Of a stretch of 64,000 nt of DNA, positions 15,736-25,902 are shown piece after piece. This DNA comes from Fibrobacter sp. (GTDB lineage Bacteria > Fibrobacterota > Fibrobacteria > Fibrobacterales > Fibrobacteraceae): NCBI GenBank assembly GCA_017475045.1, contig JAFVGH010000041.1:43882-107881 (forward strand), given 5' to 3'. Both the position numbers and the translations under genes were made by a program. Numbering within the stretch: position 1 is the stretch's first letter; each line of letters starts with the position of its first letter. Below the pieces are notes generated by a model that worked only from the letters and a program-made list of their open reading frames with translations, did no database searches and had not been told where the DNA came from.

Positions 15736-16916
15736 TATCTTCCCTTGACTTCGTAATCCAGATACTTCAAAATCTTGAGGGCACGGGCGGCCTCGTCTTC
15801 GGTCTTGAAGGCGAGCAGGAGTGTGCCCGCCACGTTTTCGCGGACCTTCATGAGTTCCACGTCGCGGACGTTGATGCCTTCTTGGGCCAGCGGTTCCAAC
15901 ACGCTGAGGAGAGCGCCGGGCTTGTCCTTCAGCTGGACCGTAATCTCGAAGAAAGCCGATGCAGCGTTGCGGCCCGGCGCGAACAGGCTTGCACGGCCGT
16001 CGTTACCAGCCTTGAAAATTTTTTCCAGGGCGGCGGAATTGTCCGACTGGCTGTCGGTGGCAAGTTGCGACGCTCCGCCTATGGGTGCCGCGCCGTCCAC
16101 CACCTTCAGGGCGTTCATGGCCTCGATGGTGCGGTCAAGCCCTGCACGGACCTCTTCTAGCGCCCGGACGGTCTCCTTGCGGTTGGTAACGGCGATGTCG
16201 TGCCACATTCCCCAGCCCGAGGCGGCTATGCGGGTCATGTCCCGAAAGGCACGACCGGCGTAATGCTGGTAATTGTGAGAAAGCAGGCGTTCCGGCAGGT
16301 TCCCCGCCAGCGTAGAGCTGAGCATCTGGGGCATGTGGGAAACCCAGGCCATAGTAGCATCGTGATGTTCCGGCGGGAACACCACGGCGTTTGCTCCCAG
16401 GAACTTCACCAGGGTGAGCAGGGGCTCGTAAACCGATTCTTCCATGCCATCGGGCGGGCACACGAACCAGTAGGCATTCTCGAAAATCGAAGGATCGTTA
16501 TGTTCGCAGGTCCGCTTCTCGGAACCGGCCATGGGGTGGCTCCCCACAAAACGGAACGGGGCAGGCAGGGTCGAACCCGCCTTGCAGATTTCCACCTTGG
16601 TGCTGCCGATGTCGGAAACCAGCACCTGACGCCCAGAGGCTTCTGCCCCCTTCGCCCAGGACACCCCCTTCAAGGCCTCCATGGTCTTCAAGATGTGGAG
16701 AATGGGCCCGCACAGCAAAATCAGGTCGCTGTCCTTGGACCACTCCTCTACTGCGTCGTATTCAAAAAACTCGTTGGCTAGCTCCAATTCCTGGGCACGC
16801 TTCAGCGTGGCGGCAGAACTTACCGCCCGGATAATAGCCGGAAACTTGGCCTGCTTGACAGCGGCCGCAATGGAACTGGCCAAAAGCCCAAAACCAACCA
16901 AGGTGAACCGTTTCAT
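15735..16916 (-). CDS. tyrA: prephenate dehydrogenase with C-terminal ACT domain
   Basis: 393-residue TyrA-type enzyme, converting prephenate to 4-hydroxyphenylpyruvate in tyrosine synthesis. NAD-binding start FTLVGFGLLASSIAAA, DIGSTK at ~110, the prephenate-binding FVGSHPMAGSEK (~130-141) and conserved MPQMLSSTLA / FRDMTRIAAS helices. Residues ~315-390 form an ACT domain (ITVQLKDKPGALLSVLEPLAQEGINVRDVE), probably for feedback by an amino acid. The ATG at 16916 is used: it follows GGAGG and overlaps the aroQ stop by one base (TGATG). Coupled with aroQ upstream, giving the two steps from chorismate to the tyrosine branch. Confidence 0.93.
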   Translation of the reverse strand: MKRFTLVGFGLLASSIAAAVKQAKFPAIIRAVSSAATLKRAQELELANEFFEYDAVEEWSKDSDLILLCGPILHILKTMEALKGVSWAKGAEASGRQVLVSDIGSTKVEICKAGSTLPAPFRFVGSHPMAGSEKRTCEHNDPSIFENAYWFVCPPDGMEESVYEPLLTLVKFLGANAVVFPPEHHDATMAWVSHMPQMLSSTLAGNLPERLLSHNYQHYAGRAFRDMTRIAASGWGMWHDIAVTNRKETVRALEEVRAGLDRTIEAMNALKVVDGAAPIGGASQLATDSQSDNSAALEKIFKAGNDGRASLFAPGRNAASAFFEITVQLKDKPGALLSVLEPLAQEGINVRDVELMKVRENVAGTLLLAFKTEDEAARALKILKYLDYEVKGR

Positions 16917-17179
16917 CAATCCTCCACCTTGCGGGTCTCTTCCATGACGACCTGGAAAATGCGTTTGATGGATTCCTCGCTCAAGGGGCCTTCACCTTTG
17001 CGGGCCAACTCCCCCACGGCATCGAGAACCCTGGATTCCCTTTCCGGGTCCAAAACCGGCAGCCCCGCAAGCTTTTTTTCTTTCCCAATTTCACGGGCGA
17101 AGGACGCCCTCTTGTTCAAGAGGGAGATTAGCTCGACGTTCAGTTCGTCTATACGGGCACGCCAGTCATCGATAGTCAT
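16916..17179 (-). CDS. aroQ: chorismate mutase (AroQ type)
   Basis: 87-residue all-helical chorismate mutase, chorismate to prephenate. Typical residues: WRARIDELNVELISLLNKRASFAREIGKEK (first Arg, Asp-Glu-Leu, Arg and Lys of the active site), LPVLDPERESRVL, and a C-terminal helix IKRIFQVVMEET supplying the last polar residues. First gene of its operon. TATCTT lies 7 bases before the ATG (17187-17192), with no Shine-Dalgarno, so the mRNA may be leaderless. Divergent from recC across 48 bases. Confidence 0.93.
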   Translation of the reverse strand: MTIDDWRARIDELNVELISLLNKRASFAREIGKEKKLAGLPVLDPERESRVLDAVGELARKGEGPLSEESIKRIFQVVMEETRKVED

Positions 17180-17186
17180 GGTGGGA

Positions 17187-17221
17187 AAGATAGCAAAAAT
17201 GTCAACTCATTTGACTATATT
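17187..17221. promoter_or_regulatory. divergent -10 boxes of aroQ and recC
   Basis: Minus strand TATCTT (17192-17187) is 7 bases before the aroQ ATG; plus strand TATATT (17216-17221) is 6 bases before the recC ATG. Neither has a convincing TTGACA at 17 bases. Both messages would lack a 5' leader. Confidence 0.5.
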
Positions 17222-17227
17222 ATCGCT

Positions 17228-20200
17228 ATGCTGCACCTGAAATTTGCATTGAAGCTGGAAAACCTTGCCGACGAGATGATCGACGCTCTCGGCAAGCATT
17301 GGACGGATCCTTTTGATTCGCCTATTGTTGTTTTTCCGGACCCTAAAATTGAGCAATGGTTCAGGTTGCGTTATATTGCCAAGTGCGGCGTCCTTGCGAA
17401 TTTAGAGATTGTCACTCTCGATAAATTCTTGTTCAAGTATTTGACGCAAGGGGATACTTCTAAGCAGAAACTGACGGCGGATATTCTCTGCAATGTGTTG
17501 ATTGCTTATTTGAACGAGGCGTATTCCGGCAAGGCCGCGTCTATTCTGAAAGAAATCCGGAATTACCTTTATAAAAAATCTGGAGAAATCGACGAATCGA
17601 AACTATTTGATTTCGCACGCACGTTGGCGGGGCTCTTTTTGGAATATGAAACGAGCCGACCGGGCGGATTCATTTCACCTTTACAGAATAAACATCACGA
17701 AGGCTTGCTCGCCTATTGGAAAGAGGGTGCCTTGCGAGACTTTTTCTCGGAAGAAAACAAGCCCTTGCCTAAAGAAAAATGGCAGCGTGAAATTTATGCC
17801 CGCCTGTTCCATAACACAGAGGGCAAATCTCTGCTGACCCAGGTTTTCGAAGCGACTTGCAAGCGTAACGGAAGCAATACGGCCTTCTTGACGATTCCTT
17901 ACTTGTTCTCGCAGCGTGTCGATACCTCGCGCTGGACAAAGCCCGTGTTTATTTTCGGCCTTTCGGGTATGGGTCAGTTTTACCGCGTTATTTTGCAGCA
18001 GTTTGCCGCGGAGCATGATATCTTCGCTTTTATCCAGAATCCGTGTATGGAATTCTGGGAAGATGTCGGGAGTAAACCGGTTACTCGCTGGAACAAGAAG
18101 AACGAACCCTCGCGAATTGCGCTCCCGGCCCCCAAGGATTCCTTGACAGAAGAAGGTCTTGCCGAAAACGAAAACATATTGCTCAAGAATTGGGGTCGTA
18201 CCGGTCGAGAAAATATTCGTCTTTGGTGCCTGGCGTCGGATTACACGTTTGATTTCGTCGGCTACGAATACACGCCGGATTCGCTCTTGCATCAGGTGCA
18301 GTATCTTGTTTCGCACCGTTTGAATCGCTTTGATGAAGCCGAGGCGAGAGCGCTTGAAACTCCGCAAACGGACGCATCGCTGACGCTTGCGGCGGCCCCG
18401 TCTTCTTTGCGCGAAGTTGAAAACTTGCATACGCAAGTATGCCTGCTTTTAAAACAGGGCGTGCGTCTCGACGAGATGGTGGTCATCGCCCCGGATCTTG
18501 ATTCTTACAGGACTCCGATTGAACAGGTGTTCAATGCGGCCCCACGCGATAGCGAATTCTACATTCCGTATGCGATTACGGATTACCCTGAAAAAGATTC
18601 CTTGGTCGGCAAGGCCATCGCGAACCTTCTGGATATCCATCAGCAGCGTTCCATTTCGAGGCCGGCGTTCTTTGACCTTGTCAAGAATCCGGTAGTGCAG
18701 TCTACATTGCAAATTACCGATAGCGATGTGGCCGCTTGGGAAAAGTGGGTGGTGAACATGAATGTTTATCGCCACGCCGGCGAAGACGATTGGAGCCGTT
18801 GCATTAATCAGATGCTCTTTTCGCAGGTGACCGATGCTCCGTTTGCCTCGGCCCATGAACGTTACTTGCCTTACGAAGATATTGAATCGTCCGATGGTAA
18901 TCTCACGCTGAAGTTTATCAACTGCATCGATGAACTCAATCGTTGGATTCGTTTTGCAACAGAGGGCATTGAAAAGGCTCAGGCCAATTCGCTTGCGTTA
19001 CTGAAAACACATTTGGCGCATTGGGTGGGCCTGAATGCCAAAGAAGACCGCTTTGCGGTCGAAAAGAAAATTTGGCAGAAGGTTCAGAATGCGATTGACC
19101 TGATGGAATTCCAGTTTGATGCGGGAGCTCCGTTTATTTCGTGGAAAATTGTCGGACAGATGCTTTCGAGTGCCTGCGAAGATTCCCGTACGGGTAACAC
19201 GCGGCTTTTCAGCAGTGGCCTTACATTTATGCGGTTCGCGGTCAATAGAGTTGTTCCCGCAAGGCATATCTTCTTTATCGGGGCGAATGCGGGCGTGTTC
19301 CCCGGGCAAAAGAAAGCGGATACGATGGATTTGCGTACGCAAACGACTCGCTGGCCGGGTGACGATACTCCGGTCGACAAGAATTGCTATACCTTCTTGT
19401 GCCAGTTGATGAGCGCTGCCGAAGGTTTCCATATCAGTTATGTCAACAGGAACCTGAAAAAAGACGAAGAACTTTTCCCGTCTTCGGTGATTAGGGATTT
19501 GCAATTCTTTATTGGCGAAAGCGCCTGCCCGAATAGTGCTGCTTTTAAGGAACGCAAGATTCCGCTGGACGAAACCCGCACCGACGACGAACTTTTCACG
19601 CTCCGGTCGATTCGTAATAAGTTGAACCGAGTCTTTGTAAGCCCGACAGGAAATCAGGTTGCTCAACCGCAAGAGTTGCAAATTGCCTTGCCTGATACAG
19701 TGAATGTGCGAGATTTCAAGCGTTTCTTTGATGATCCGTTCCAGTTCCAGCTTTCTCGAAAGGTGACGTTGCCCTCGGTGGAAAACGACCCTGAAAAGGA
19801 ACTCTACGAACCGGTTTCGCTCAACAATCTCGACAAGTCTATCTTGCTCAAGGATTTTGTGCAGTCCATTCTAGATAGCAAAAAAATCAAGGATTCTACG
19901 ACAGAGCAGGAATGGATTCTAAAGAAGAAAATTCCGCGCGGGGTGTTCGGCGAGGTCGCGCTCAATGATATCACTGCAGAATCGGCGGTTATTTTCAACT
20001 TGATTTCTGATGCTTTTGGGGGCAAATCTGTTGCCTACCAAGAAAAAGTGGAAGTTTCTTTGTCGGAAGATTCTCATAGTTGGACGTTGCGCTCTAAGCT
20101 GGATTGGCATCAAGTTATGGTCGATGGAACGCACCGGTTATTCAGCGTAAAGTCCGGCAGTGTTTCCAATACCGATTTTACTAAGCTTTTCTTGGATGCA

Positions 20201-20599
20201 TTGCTGATTGCTGCCGTCAAACAAGATCCTGAAAGTGTGAGCCATTTTGAGTTGAGAATTTTCTCAAGCAAGAACGAAGTGGTTAAAAAAGAGTTTTTCA
20301 TTGACAGGAAAGAAGCAGTTCTCCGCTTGAAACAGATATACCACCGTTGCTTTGTCGAAAATTACCGCAAGTGCGTTCCGGCAAAAATGTACGACGAACG
20401 CGACGTTCAGACTTTTGTCAGCTACCGCACAAAACTGGCGGGCAAGTTTGGCGCCTGGTCTTATTTTGACGGCAAGAATCTTTTTGACCCCGAAAAATTT
20501 TCCGGTTTCTCCCGTGAAAATTTCTTGAACGACTGGAATGATGCTGTGTCGGAACAGGTCCGTTTGCTAGATCCTATCTGGAGCGAAGAAGATGAGTAA
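17228..20599 (+). CDS. recC: exodeoxyribonuclease V gamma subunit (RecC-like)
   Basis: 1123-residue RecC, the subunit of RecBCD that splits the duplex and reads recombination hotspots. Family length and order: N-terminal VVFPDPKIEQWFRLRYIAKCGVLANLEI (compare the RecC start with 'VQS.GM..WL...LA...GI.AN'), GLSGMGQFYRVILQQFAAEHDIFAFIQNPC in domain 2, FMRFAVNRVVPARHIFFIGANAGVFPG near residue 680, and a C-terminal nuclease-fold remnant. Canonical RecC has lost Walker motifs, and none is seen here. First of three overlapping or adjacent genes; TATATT 6 bases before the ATG suggests a leaderless start. The stop overlaps the recB start by 8 bases. Confidence 0.92.
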   Translation: MLHLKFALKLENLADEMIDALGKHWTDPFDSPIVVFPDPKIEQWFRLRYIAKCGVLANLEIVTLDKFLFKYLTQGDTSKQKLTADILCNVLIAYLNEAYSGKAASILKEIRNYLYKKSGEIDESKLFDFARTLAGLFLEYETSRPGGFISPLQNKHHEGLLAYWKEGALRDFFSEENKPLPKEKWQREIYARLFHNTEGKSLLTQVFEATCKRNGSNTAFLTIPYLFSQRVDTSRWTKPVFIFGLSGMGQFYRVILQQFAAEHDIFAFIQNPCMEFWEDVGSKPVTRWNKKNEPSRIALPAPKDSLTEEGLAENENILLKNWGRTGRENIRLWCLASDYTFDFVGYEYTPDSLLHQVQYLVSHRLNRFDEAEARALETPQTDASLTLAAAPSSLREVENLHTQVCLLLKQGVRLDEMVVIAPDLDSYRTPIEQVFNAAPRDSEFYIPYAITDYPEKDSLVGKAIANLLDIHQQRSISRPAFFDLVKNPVVQSTLQITDSDVAAWEKWVVNMNVYRHAGEDDWSRCINQMLFSQVTDAPFASAHERYLPYEDIESSDGNLTLKFINCIDELNRWIRFATEGIEKAQANSLALLKTHLAHWVGLNAKEDRFAVEKKIWQKVQNAIDLMEFQFDAGAPFISWKIVGQMLSSACEDSRTGNTRLFSSGLTFMRFAVNRVVPARHIFFIGANAGVFPGQKKADTMDLRTQTTRWPGDDTPVDKNCYTFLCQLMSAAEGFHISYVNRNLKKDEELFPSSVIRDLQFFIGESACPNSAAFKERKIPLDETRTDDELFTLRSIRNKLNRVFVSPTGNQVAQPQELQIALPDTVNVRDFKRFFDDPFQFQLSRKVTLPSVENDPEKELYEPVSLNNLDKSILLKDFVQSILDSKKIKDSTTEQEWILKKKIPRGVFGEVALNDITAESAVIFNLISDAFGGKSVAYQEKVEVSLSEDSHSWTLRSKLDWHQVMVDGTHRLFSVKSGSVSNTDFTKLFLDALLIAAVKQDPESVSHFELRIFSSKNEVVKKEFFIDRKEAVLRLKQIYHRCFVENYRKCVPAKMYDERDVQTFVSYRTKLAGKFGAWSYFDGKNLFDPEKFSGFSRENFLNDWNDAVSEQVRLLDPIWSEEDE

Positions 20600-23500
20600 T
20601 GAAGTTTTCGACATAGAAAAGTTTGACGGAAGCGAAAACCTCTTTATCGCGGCTTCGGCAGGTACGGGCAAGACCTACACGATTCAACAGGTCGTGGGTA
20701 AGCTTGTTGCTCAGGGAATGAACCTGAACCAGATTCTGATTGTGACCTATACCGAAAAGGCCGCAGGCGAGCTCAAAGACCGTATTCGCAAAAAGATTGA
20801 AGAAGAATTCAAGAAGGATAGCGGAAATATTTACTTGCAGCAGGCCTTGCACGATGTGCAGGGGGCTCCTATTGGCACGATTCATTCGTTCTGCCAAAAG
20901 GTCACGCAGGAATTCGCTTACGAAACCGATGTTCCGCTCAAGCAGGAATTGATTGACGACAGCGCTGTCGAAGAACGGATTCAAAAAATGATTCGCGATG
21001 TCTGGGCTCATGATGACCTCTTCCGGGCATTTGTGAAGTACAACGGCGACATTGAAACATTTACGGAACTTTTGAAATCCGCCATTGCAGGCTATATTCC
21101 CGAAACGATTTCTCTGACCGGCGATGTAGAATTCCGTCTCGGTGCAGAAAGTTTTGACCTCGATGAAGCAGGGGCCTTGGCCGAAGCCGTCACATTTGAT
21201 GACCTCCGGAAAATTTCTTGCGTTGATGCCGCTTGCGACATCCTCAAAATCCATAAGGACGAACCTATTTCTAAATCCAAGACAGCAGGCGATTTGCTTA
21301 AAGCTGTATCGTCTTGGACAAAAGGATCCGCTTTGTATAACGGTATTTCGTTCAAGTTTAAGGTGATGGGAGATGGCAAGGAATTAGACTCTGCTCTTGG
21401 CGTAATCAAGGATCTCAAGACTCTGTTGGATGAAAAATCGGGCGGTGTGGAGCGACTGTTGCTACATCGATGCCTTTACGAATACATTCCCAAGCTTTTT
21501 GACGCTTGGCAGCTGCATAAGAATGTGAGTAAGATTCAGTCCTTTAACGACATGATTCGAAATGTCTACAAGGCTGTTGTCGCAGACGACTCGCAGCTGG
21601 TGCAGTCCTTGCGCCAAAAGTACTATTTCGCAATCATTGATGAGTTCCAAGATACGAACTTGTTGCAGTGGGAAATTTTCAAGCGAGTGTTCTTTGATGC
21701 GGACGACGGAATGCACCATATTTTGGTGGTGGGCGACCCGAAGCAATCAATTTATAGTTTCCAGGGCGCAAACGTCAAGGTCTACGAAAACGCTGTTTCA
21801 CAAATTGCAAATGGAAAGGTTCTTTCGACAAACTGGCGCTCTTCTAGATCAATGATTGAAGCGTGCAATACGCTTTTTCCACCGTTTGGTTTTGAATTTG
21901 AACCTTCCCTGAGCCCTGAAAAAGAAAAGAAAGATGCGACTTACAAGGACAAGGTTGTCAAACCGTTTTGGATTAGCGAACCCGATACGGAACCGAAGGA
22001 TTACGCCGAAACGGTAGTCAACAATATCGTTGACTTGTGTACGTTTAATGGCAATAAGACCAACCTTCAGATTCCCGATAAGAATACGGGGGCTTTGCGC
22101 AATGTCAAGTTCTCGGATTTTGCGGTTTTGGCGAGAACCCGTTCGGAACTGGAGAATATTGAATACGGAATGAAAAAGGCCGGCATCCCGTTCTTGCGAT
22201 ACATGGACAACAATTTGTTCCGGAGCCGAGAATGTGCCGAGTGGACAGCTCTTTTCAGGGCAATTGATGCGGACGATTATTCCGATCGAAATAGAAGTTT
22301 GCTTTATGCCGCGCTCATGACCGATTTCTTTGGCAAGGATATGGATTATATCAACGCCTTCAAGCCGGATGAAGACGGCGCACAGTTTATTTCCATTTTT
22401 ACGCAGTGGCATGCCTTGGCTGAACAGCGTCGCTGGGCAGAATTGCAGGAATCGATTTATCGAGACGCCTACAACATCGTAAGTCTCAATGACCCGGAGC
22501 AGCTTCAAAGCTTGAACAAGATTCGCCAAGTGGGCGACTACTCCATTGAATACCTGTATACCGCAAACGCCTCGCTCGAAGAATTGATTCGCCATTTGGA
22601 CGGCCTTGCCGTCGGTAGTGAAGAAGCTCTTGAAAATTCGAATATTGTCGCGAAGGGTACAGACCTTGACGTGATGCAGACTATGACGATTCATGCATCC
22701 AAGGGCCTTGAATTTCCGGTGGTGATTTCGGTGGCCAGCGAGCGCGGACATGTCGGGTCATCGGGGCCGTATGTTTATAACAGTCTGTCGGGTGACCTTT
22801 CTCGCGAAATGACATTTGAACAAGACGGAAAAGAAATTTGCCAGCACGAGACCGAAGAAGAATGGCGCAGGCTTTTCTATGTCGCATTTACCAGAGCGTC
22901 GTATCTCATGATTTTGCCGTGGTTCCCGAAAGAAAAGATGGACAAGAACGGGAAAATGCGCGCCCGCTGCAAGGCCATGGATTGGTATGTCGATATTCTT
23001 GCGGGCTTTTGCGCTAAAAAAGAAAACAAGGCGTTCTTCGATTATCTTCAGGACAAGCATTTTGCCGACCGCAAAAAGGCCATGCAATCGATTCTCGAAA
23101 CGATGCAAGAAAACGGCGATGCAGTCTTGGCGGCGAGCGTAGAATCTGCGGCGCAGGTTCTCAAGTCTTTTGAGGTATGGCGCAAGTTCCCGCATTCCAC
23201 TTCTTATTCGCAGATTGCGCACGGAACGCAGGAACAGGAAACTGACGAAGGCCGCTTGCAAAAAGACGAAGTCGACAATACGCCCACAAAACAAGAGAGC
23301 ACTCCGCAACCGGTGGCAGACAATTACCCCCGCGGCGCAGAACTCGGTAATGCCATCCACAAGATTTTTGAATTGGTAGACTTCGAAGAAGTGGGCAAGT
23401 TGACGCTTGCCGAGGCGCAGGAATATCTTCCGCTTTTGACGCTCGTGCAGAATTCCTTTACCGAAGAAAATTTGGATATCGATCATCATCCGGGGTGGGT

Positions 23501-24020
23501 GACGCGCACCATCGAAATGGTGTGGCATACGCTGAATGGCCATTTGGAAGTTGTGGAAGGCCCGCAAAAGAAAAACGAGGTGTTCAATCTTAAAGAAGTC
23601 TCCTTCGCAAATCGCCGAAGTGAACTCCCGTTCCATATGGCGCTAGATGGTGTGGAGGGAACAGAACTTCTGGACCGCTATTGCAAAGGCTTTATTGACC
23701 TTCTGTTTGTGCGGAACGGTCGCTACTGCATTCTCGACTGGAAATCAGATGTACTTGCCGATTACGGGAATGAATCGATGAAGGAACACATGGTGCTTAG
23801 GCATTATGATGTCCAGCAGATTCTCTATTCTTACGTGTTGATTCGCTGGCTCAAGGGCTTTTATGCGAACTTGACGGAACAGCAGATTTTCGAAAAGTAT
23901 TTCGGCGGTATCTATTACGTGTTCTTTAGAGGCTGTGCCGAAGGGCAATCGTCGGGTATCATGTCGAGTACGTTTGAATCTTACGACGAACTGAGCAATC
24001 TTTATAACGGGATTATCTAG
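20592..24020 (+). CDS. recB: exodeoxyribonuclease V beta subunit (RecB helicase-nuclease)
   Basis: 1142-residue UvrD-like helicase with C-terminal nuclease. Walker A AASAGTGKT (residues 20-28), motif Ia ILIVTYTEKAAGELKDRI, Walker B FAIIDEFQDTN, motif III HILVVGDPKQSIYSFQGA, motif V DVMQTMTIHASKGLEFPVV, motif VI RRLFYVAFTRA. The nuclease has GAELGNAIHKIFE (His), KGFIDLLFVRNGRYCILDWKSD (Asp...Asp-x-Lys) and the YDVQQILYSYVL motif, so all expected catalytic residues appear present. It forms the RecBCD complex for double-strand break repair with the flanking genes. Start overlaps the recC end (ATGAGTAATG). Confidence 0.96.
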   Translation: MSNEVFDIEKFDGSENLFIAASAGTGKTYTIQQVVGKLVAQGMNLNQILIVTYTEKAAGELKDRIRKKIEEEFKKDSGNIYLQQALHDVQGAPIGTIHSFCQKVTQEFAYETDVPLKQELIDDSAVEERIQKMIRDVWAHDDLFRAFVKYNGDIETFTELLKSAIAGYIPETISLTGDVEFRLGAESFDLDEAGALAEAVTFDDLRKISCVDAACDILKIHKDEPISKSKTAGDLLKAVSSWTKGSALYNGISFKFKVMGDGKELDSALGVIKDLKTLLDEKSGGVERLLLHRCLYEYIPKLFDAWQLHKNVSKIQSFNDMIRNVYKAVVADDSQLVQSLRQKYYFAIIDEFQDTNLLQWEIFKRVFFDADDGMHHILVVGDPKQSIYSFQGANVKVYENAVSQIANGKVLSTNWRSSRSMIEACNTLFPPFGFEFEPSLSPEKEKKDATYKDKVVKPFWISEPDTEPKDYAETVVNNIVDLCTFNGNKTNLQIPDKNTGALRNVKFSDFAVLARTRSELENIEYGMKKAGIPFLRYMDNNLFRSRECAEWTALFRAIDADDYSDRNRSLLYAALMTDFFGKDMDYINAFKPDEDGAQFISIFTQWHALAEQRRWAELQESIYRDAYNIVSLNDPEQLQSLNKIRQVGDYSIEYLYTANASLEELIRHLDGLAVGSEEALENSNIVAKGTDLDVMQTMTIHASKGLEFPVVISVASERGHVGSSGPYVYNSLSGDLSREMTFEQDGKEICQHETEEEWRRLFYVAFTRASYLMILPWFPKEKMDKNGKMRARCKAMDWYVDILAGFCAKKENKAFFDYLQDKHFADRKKAMQSILETMQENGDAVLAASVESAAQVLKSFEVWRKFPHSTSYSQIAHGTQEQETDEGRLQKDEVDNTPTKQESTPQPVADNYPRGAELGNAIHKIFELVDFEEVGKLTLAEAQEYLPLLTLVQNSFTEENLDIDHHPGWVTRTIEMVWHTLNGHLEVVEGPQKKNEVFNLKEVSFANRRSELPFHMALDGVEGTELLDRYCKGFIDLLFVRNGRYCILDWKSDVLADYGNESMKEHMVLRHYDVQQILYSYVLIRWLKGFYANLTEQQIFEKYFGGIYYVFFRGCAEGQSSGIMSSTFESYDELSNLYNGII

Positions 24021-24022
24021 CC

Positions 24023-25900
24023 ATGGACAAGAATAACGAAAATTTGATGAATGCGTTAGTCGAATGTGGTGCGGTAACTCTTTTGCAAAAGAGGTTGCTC
24101 GATGCGATTCCCGAATTTTGCCCCGATGCCGATTCGCATTTGATTGACTTGCTCTCTTTGCTCCTTTGCAGGCAAGGCCGCGGTGATACGCGAATCCCGC
24201 TTGAATTGGATAGGTTGGAATCGCGACTTTTGAATACGCTCGAAAGTTTTGCCGTCCCTTGCAATCCCGCTTATATGGAATCGCTTCGGAATGCGGTCGC
24301 GAAAATGAATGACGGCGGCTACGAAGGCGTCGTTGGTGGCGGCGATTCTGAAGGGTCATTCTTTAAAAAGCCGTTTACGCTGAAGGATAATTATCTTTAT
24401 CCGTCAAAATATTTCTATTCCAAGCTTGTCGTCGAAAAGAGAGTGCGTGAATTATTTGTCACCCATTCTTTCGATAGGAGCAATATCGCTAGGTGCATTG
24501 ACCGCGTTGCCGCTTTCACCAAAGATAGCGCTGGAAATCCGGTGCGTCTTGAAGAGGCTCAGGCTGAAGCGATTCTCCGAGGTGTCAATGAAAACCTAAT
24601 TATTACGGGAGGCCCGGGTACCGGCAAGACGACGGTTATCTTCTTCTTGCTGCGAGAACTTTATTGCACGCAACCGGAGCTTTTGGAACATCCGCTTTAT
24701 CTGGCGGCTCCGAGTGGCAAAGCTGCAGACCGAATGAAAGAAAGTATCGTGAATTCCATGAACTTGGTCTGTTCCGAGGAACTTGAAAATAATTTTGCGG
24801 TATACGACAAGATTGCGAAGGCGGAAACGTATACGATTCACCGCTTGCTGGGTTACTTGCCGAACGAAAATAAATTCTTCCATGACGAAGACAATCCGTT
24901 CCCTGAAAACGCCGTCTTTGTGATTGACGAATCGAGCATGGTCGATATCACGCTTTTCGGTGCGTTCCTGAAGGCGGTTCCGCGAGGAGCCAAGCTTTTC
25001 TTGCTGGGCGATGCCGACCAGTTGCCGCCTGTCGATGCGGGCGCCGTGCTCGGCGATTTGCTTGGCGTAAAACTCAATTCGACAGTAAAGTTGACAGTTT
25101 CCAGAAGGTTTAACAAGAATTCTGAAATCGGTCAATTGGCCTCGCTCGAAAACGTGGGAAATCGTTTTGCCTTCAAGCCAATTTCTTCGTGGAATCCTGG
25201 CGATGCGCAAAATGCCGTACAGTTGCTGGCAGCCGCGCCGGAAATCAGCCGTACTGAAATCGATAGCCTGCTAAAAAAATGGTTTGAACAATACATGTTT
25301 GACTTTGCAACCTCGGCAAGTCAAATCGACCCAAAAAAGGAATGCTCTCCGCAAGATGAGGAATCTCAGTTACGCCAAAAAGTTTGGGATATCTGCACGC
25401 ATTCGAAAATCCTTTCGGCAGAAAGGCAGGGTATTATCGGGACCGATTCAATCAACCAGTATATTGAGCAGTTCGTAGAAAAGCAGACCTTTGAAAAATA
25501 TCGCGGGAAAAAGGTTTGCAAAATGCTCATGCTGGTCAAGAACCAGAAAACATTCCGGCTTTATAACGGCGATATGTGCGTTCTCTGTTACGACAAGTTC
25601 GGCGAAAGCTATGTGATGTTCAAGAAGGGCAACGACTTTGTCTTTTATCCGACATACCTGTTCCCGAAGGATGTTTTTGAGCTGGCGTACGCCTCGACTA
25701 TTCACAAGGCCCAAGGCTCTGAATACGATCATGTGCTGATATTCTTGCCAACCCGCATGGGACACCCGCTTTTGAACCGTCAGATTCTTTATACGGGCCT
25801 AACCCGCGCAAAACAGTCCGTCACCATCATCGCCACTCCCGAAACTTTCAAGTCGGCATGCGAAACGGTTGCTCAGCGCGACACGGGCATTAAGCTATAG
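24023..25900 (+). CDS. recD: exodeoxyribonuclease V alpha subunit (RecD helicase)
   Basis: 625-residue SF1B 5'-3' helicase. Walker A ITGGPGTGKTT (~194-204), AAPSGKAADRMKESI, TIHRLLGY, Walker B VFVIDESSMVD, LFLLGDADQLPPVDAGAVLGDLL, and the final YASTIHKAQGSEYDHVLIFLP and LNRQILYTGLTRAK motifs are all visible. Two bases after the recB stop. Downstream, the c-di-GMP phosphodiesterase gene ends convergently only 2 bases away, with no terminator between. Confidence 0.96.
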   Translation: MDKNNENLMNALVECGAVTLLQKRLLDAIPEFCPDADSHLIDLLSLLLCRQGRGDTRIPLELDRLESRLLNTLESFAVPCNPAYMESLRNAVAKMNDGGYEGVVGGGDSEGSFFKKPFTLKDNYLYPSKYFYSKLVVEKRVRELFVTHSFDRSNIARCIDRVAAFTKDSAGNPVRLEEAQAEAILRGVNENLIITGGPGTGKTTVIFFLLRELYCTQPELLEHPLYLAAPSGKAADRMKESIVNSMNLVCSEELENNFAVYDKIAKAETYTIHRLLGYLPNENKFFHDEDNPFPENAVFVIDESSMVDITLFGAFLKAVPRGAKLFLLGDADQLPPVDAGAVLGDLLGVKLNSTVKLTVSRRFNKNSEIGQLASLENVGNRFAFKPISSWNPGDAQNAVQLLAAAPEISRTEIDSLLKKWFEQYMFDFATSASQIDPKKECSPQDEESQLRQKVWDICTHSKILSAERQGIIGTDSINQYIEQFVEKQTFEKYRGKKVCKMLMLVKNQKTFRLYNGDMCVLCYDKFGESYVMFKKGNDFVFYPTYLFPKDVFELAYASTIHKAQGSEYDHVLIFLPTRMGHPLLNRQILYTGLTRAKQSVTIIATPETFKSACETVAQRDTGIKL

Positions 25901-25902
25901 CC

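Noticed and set aside
17228..25900. recC-recB-recD as a novel defence system
   Set aside because: All three match the normal RecBCD subunits with complete motifs; ordinary repair machinery.
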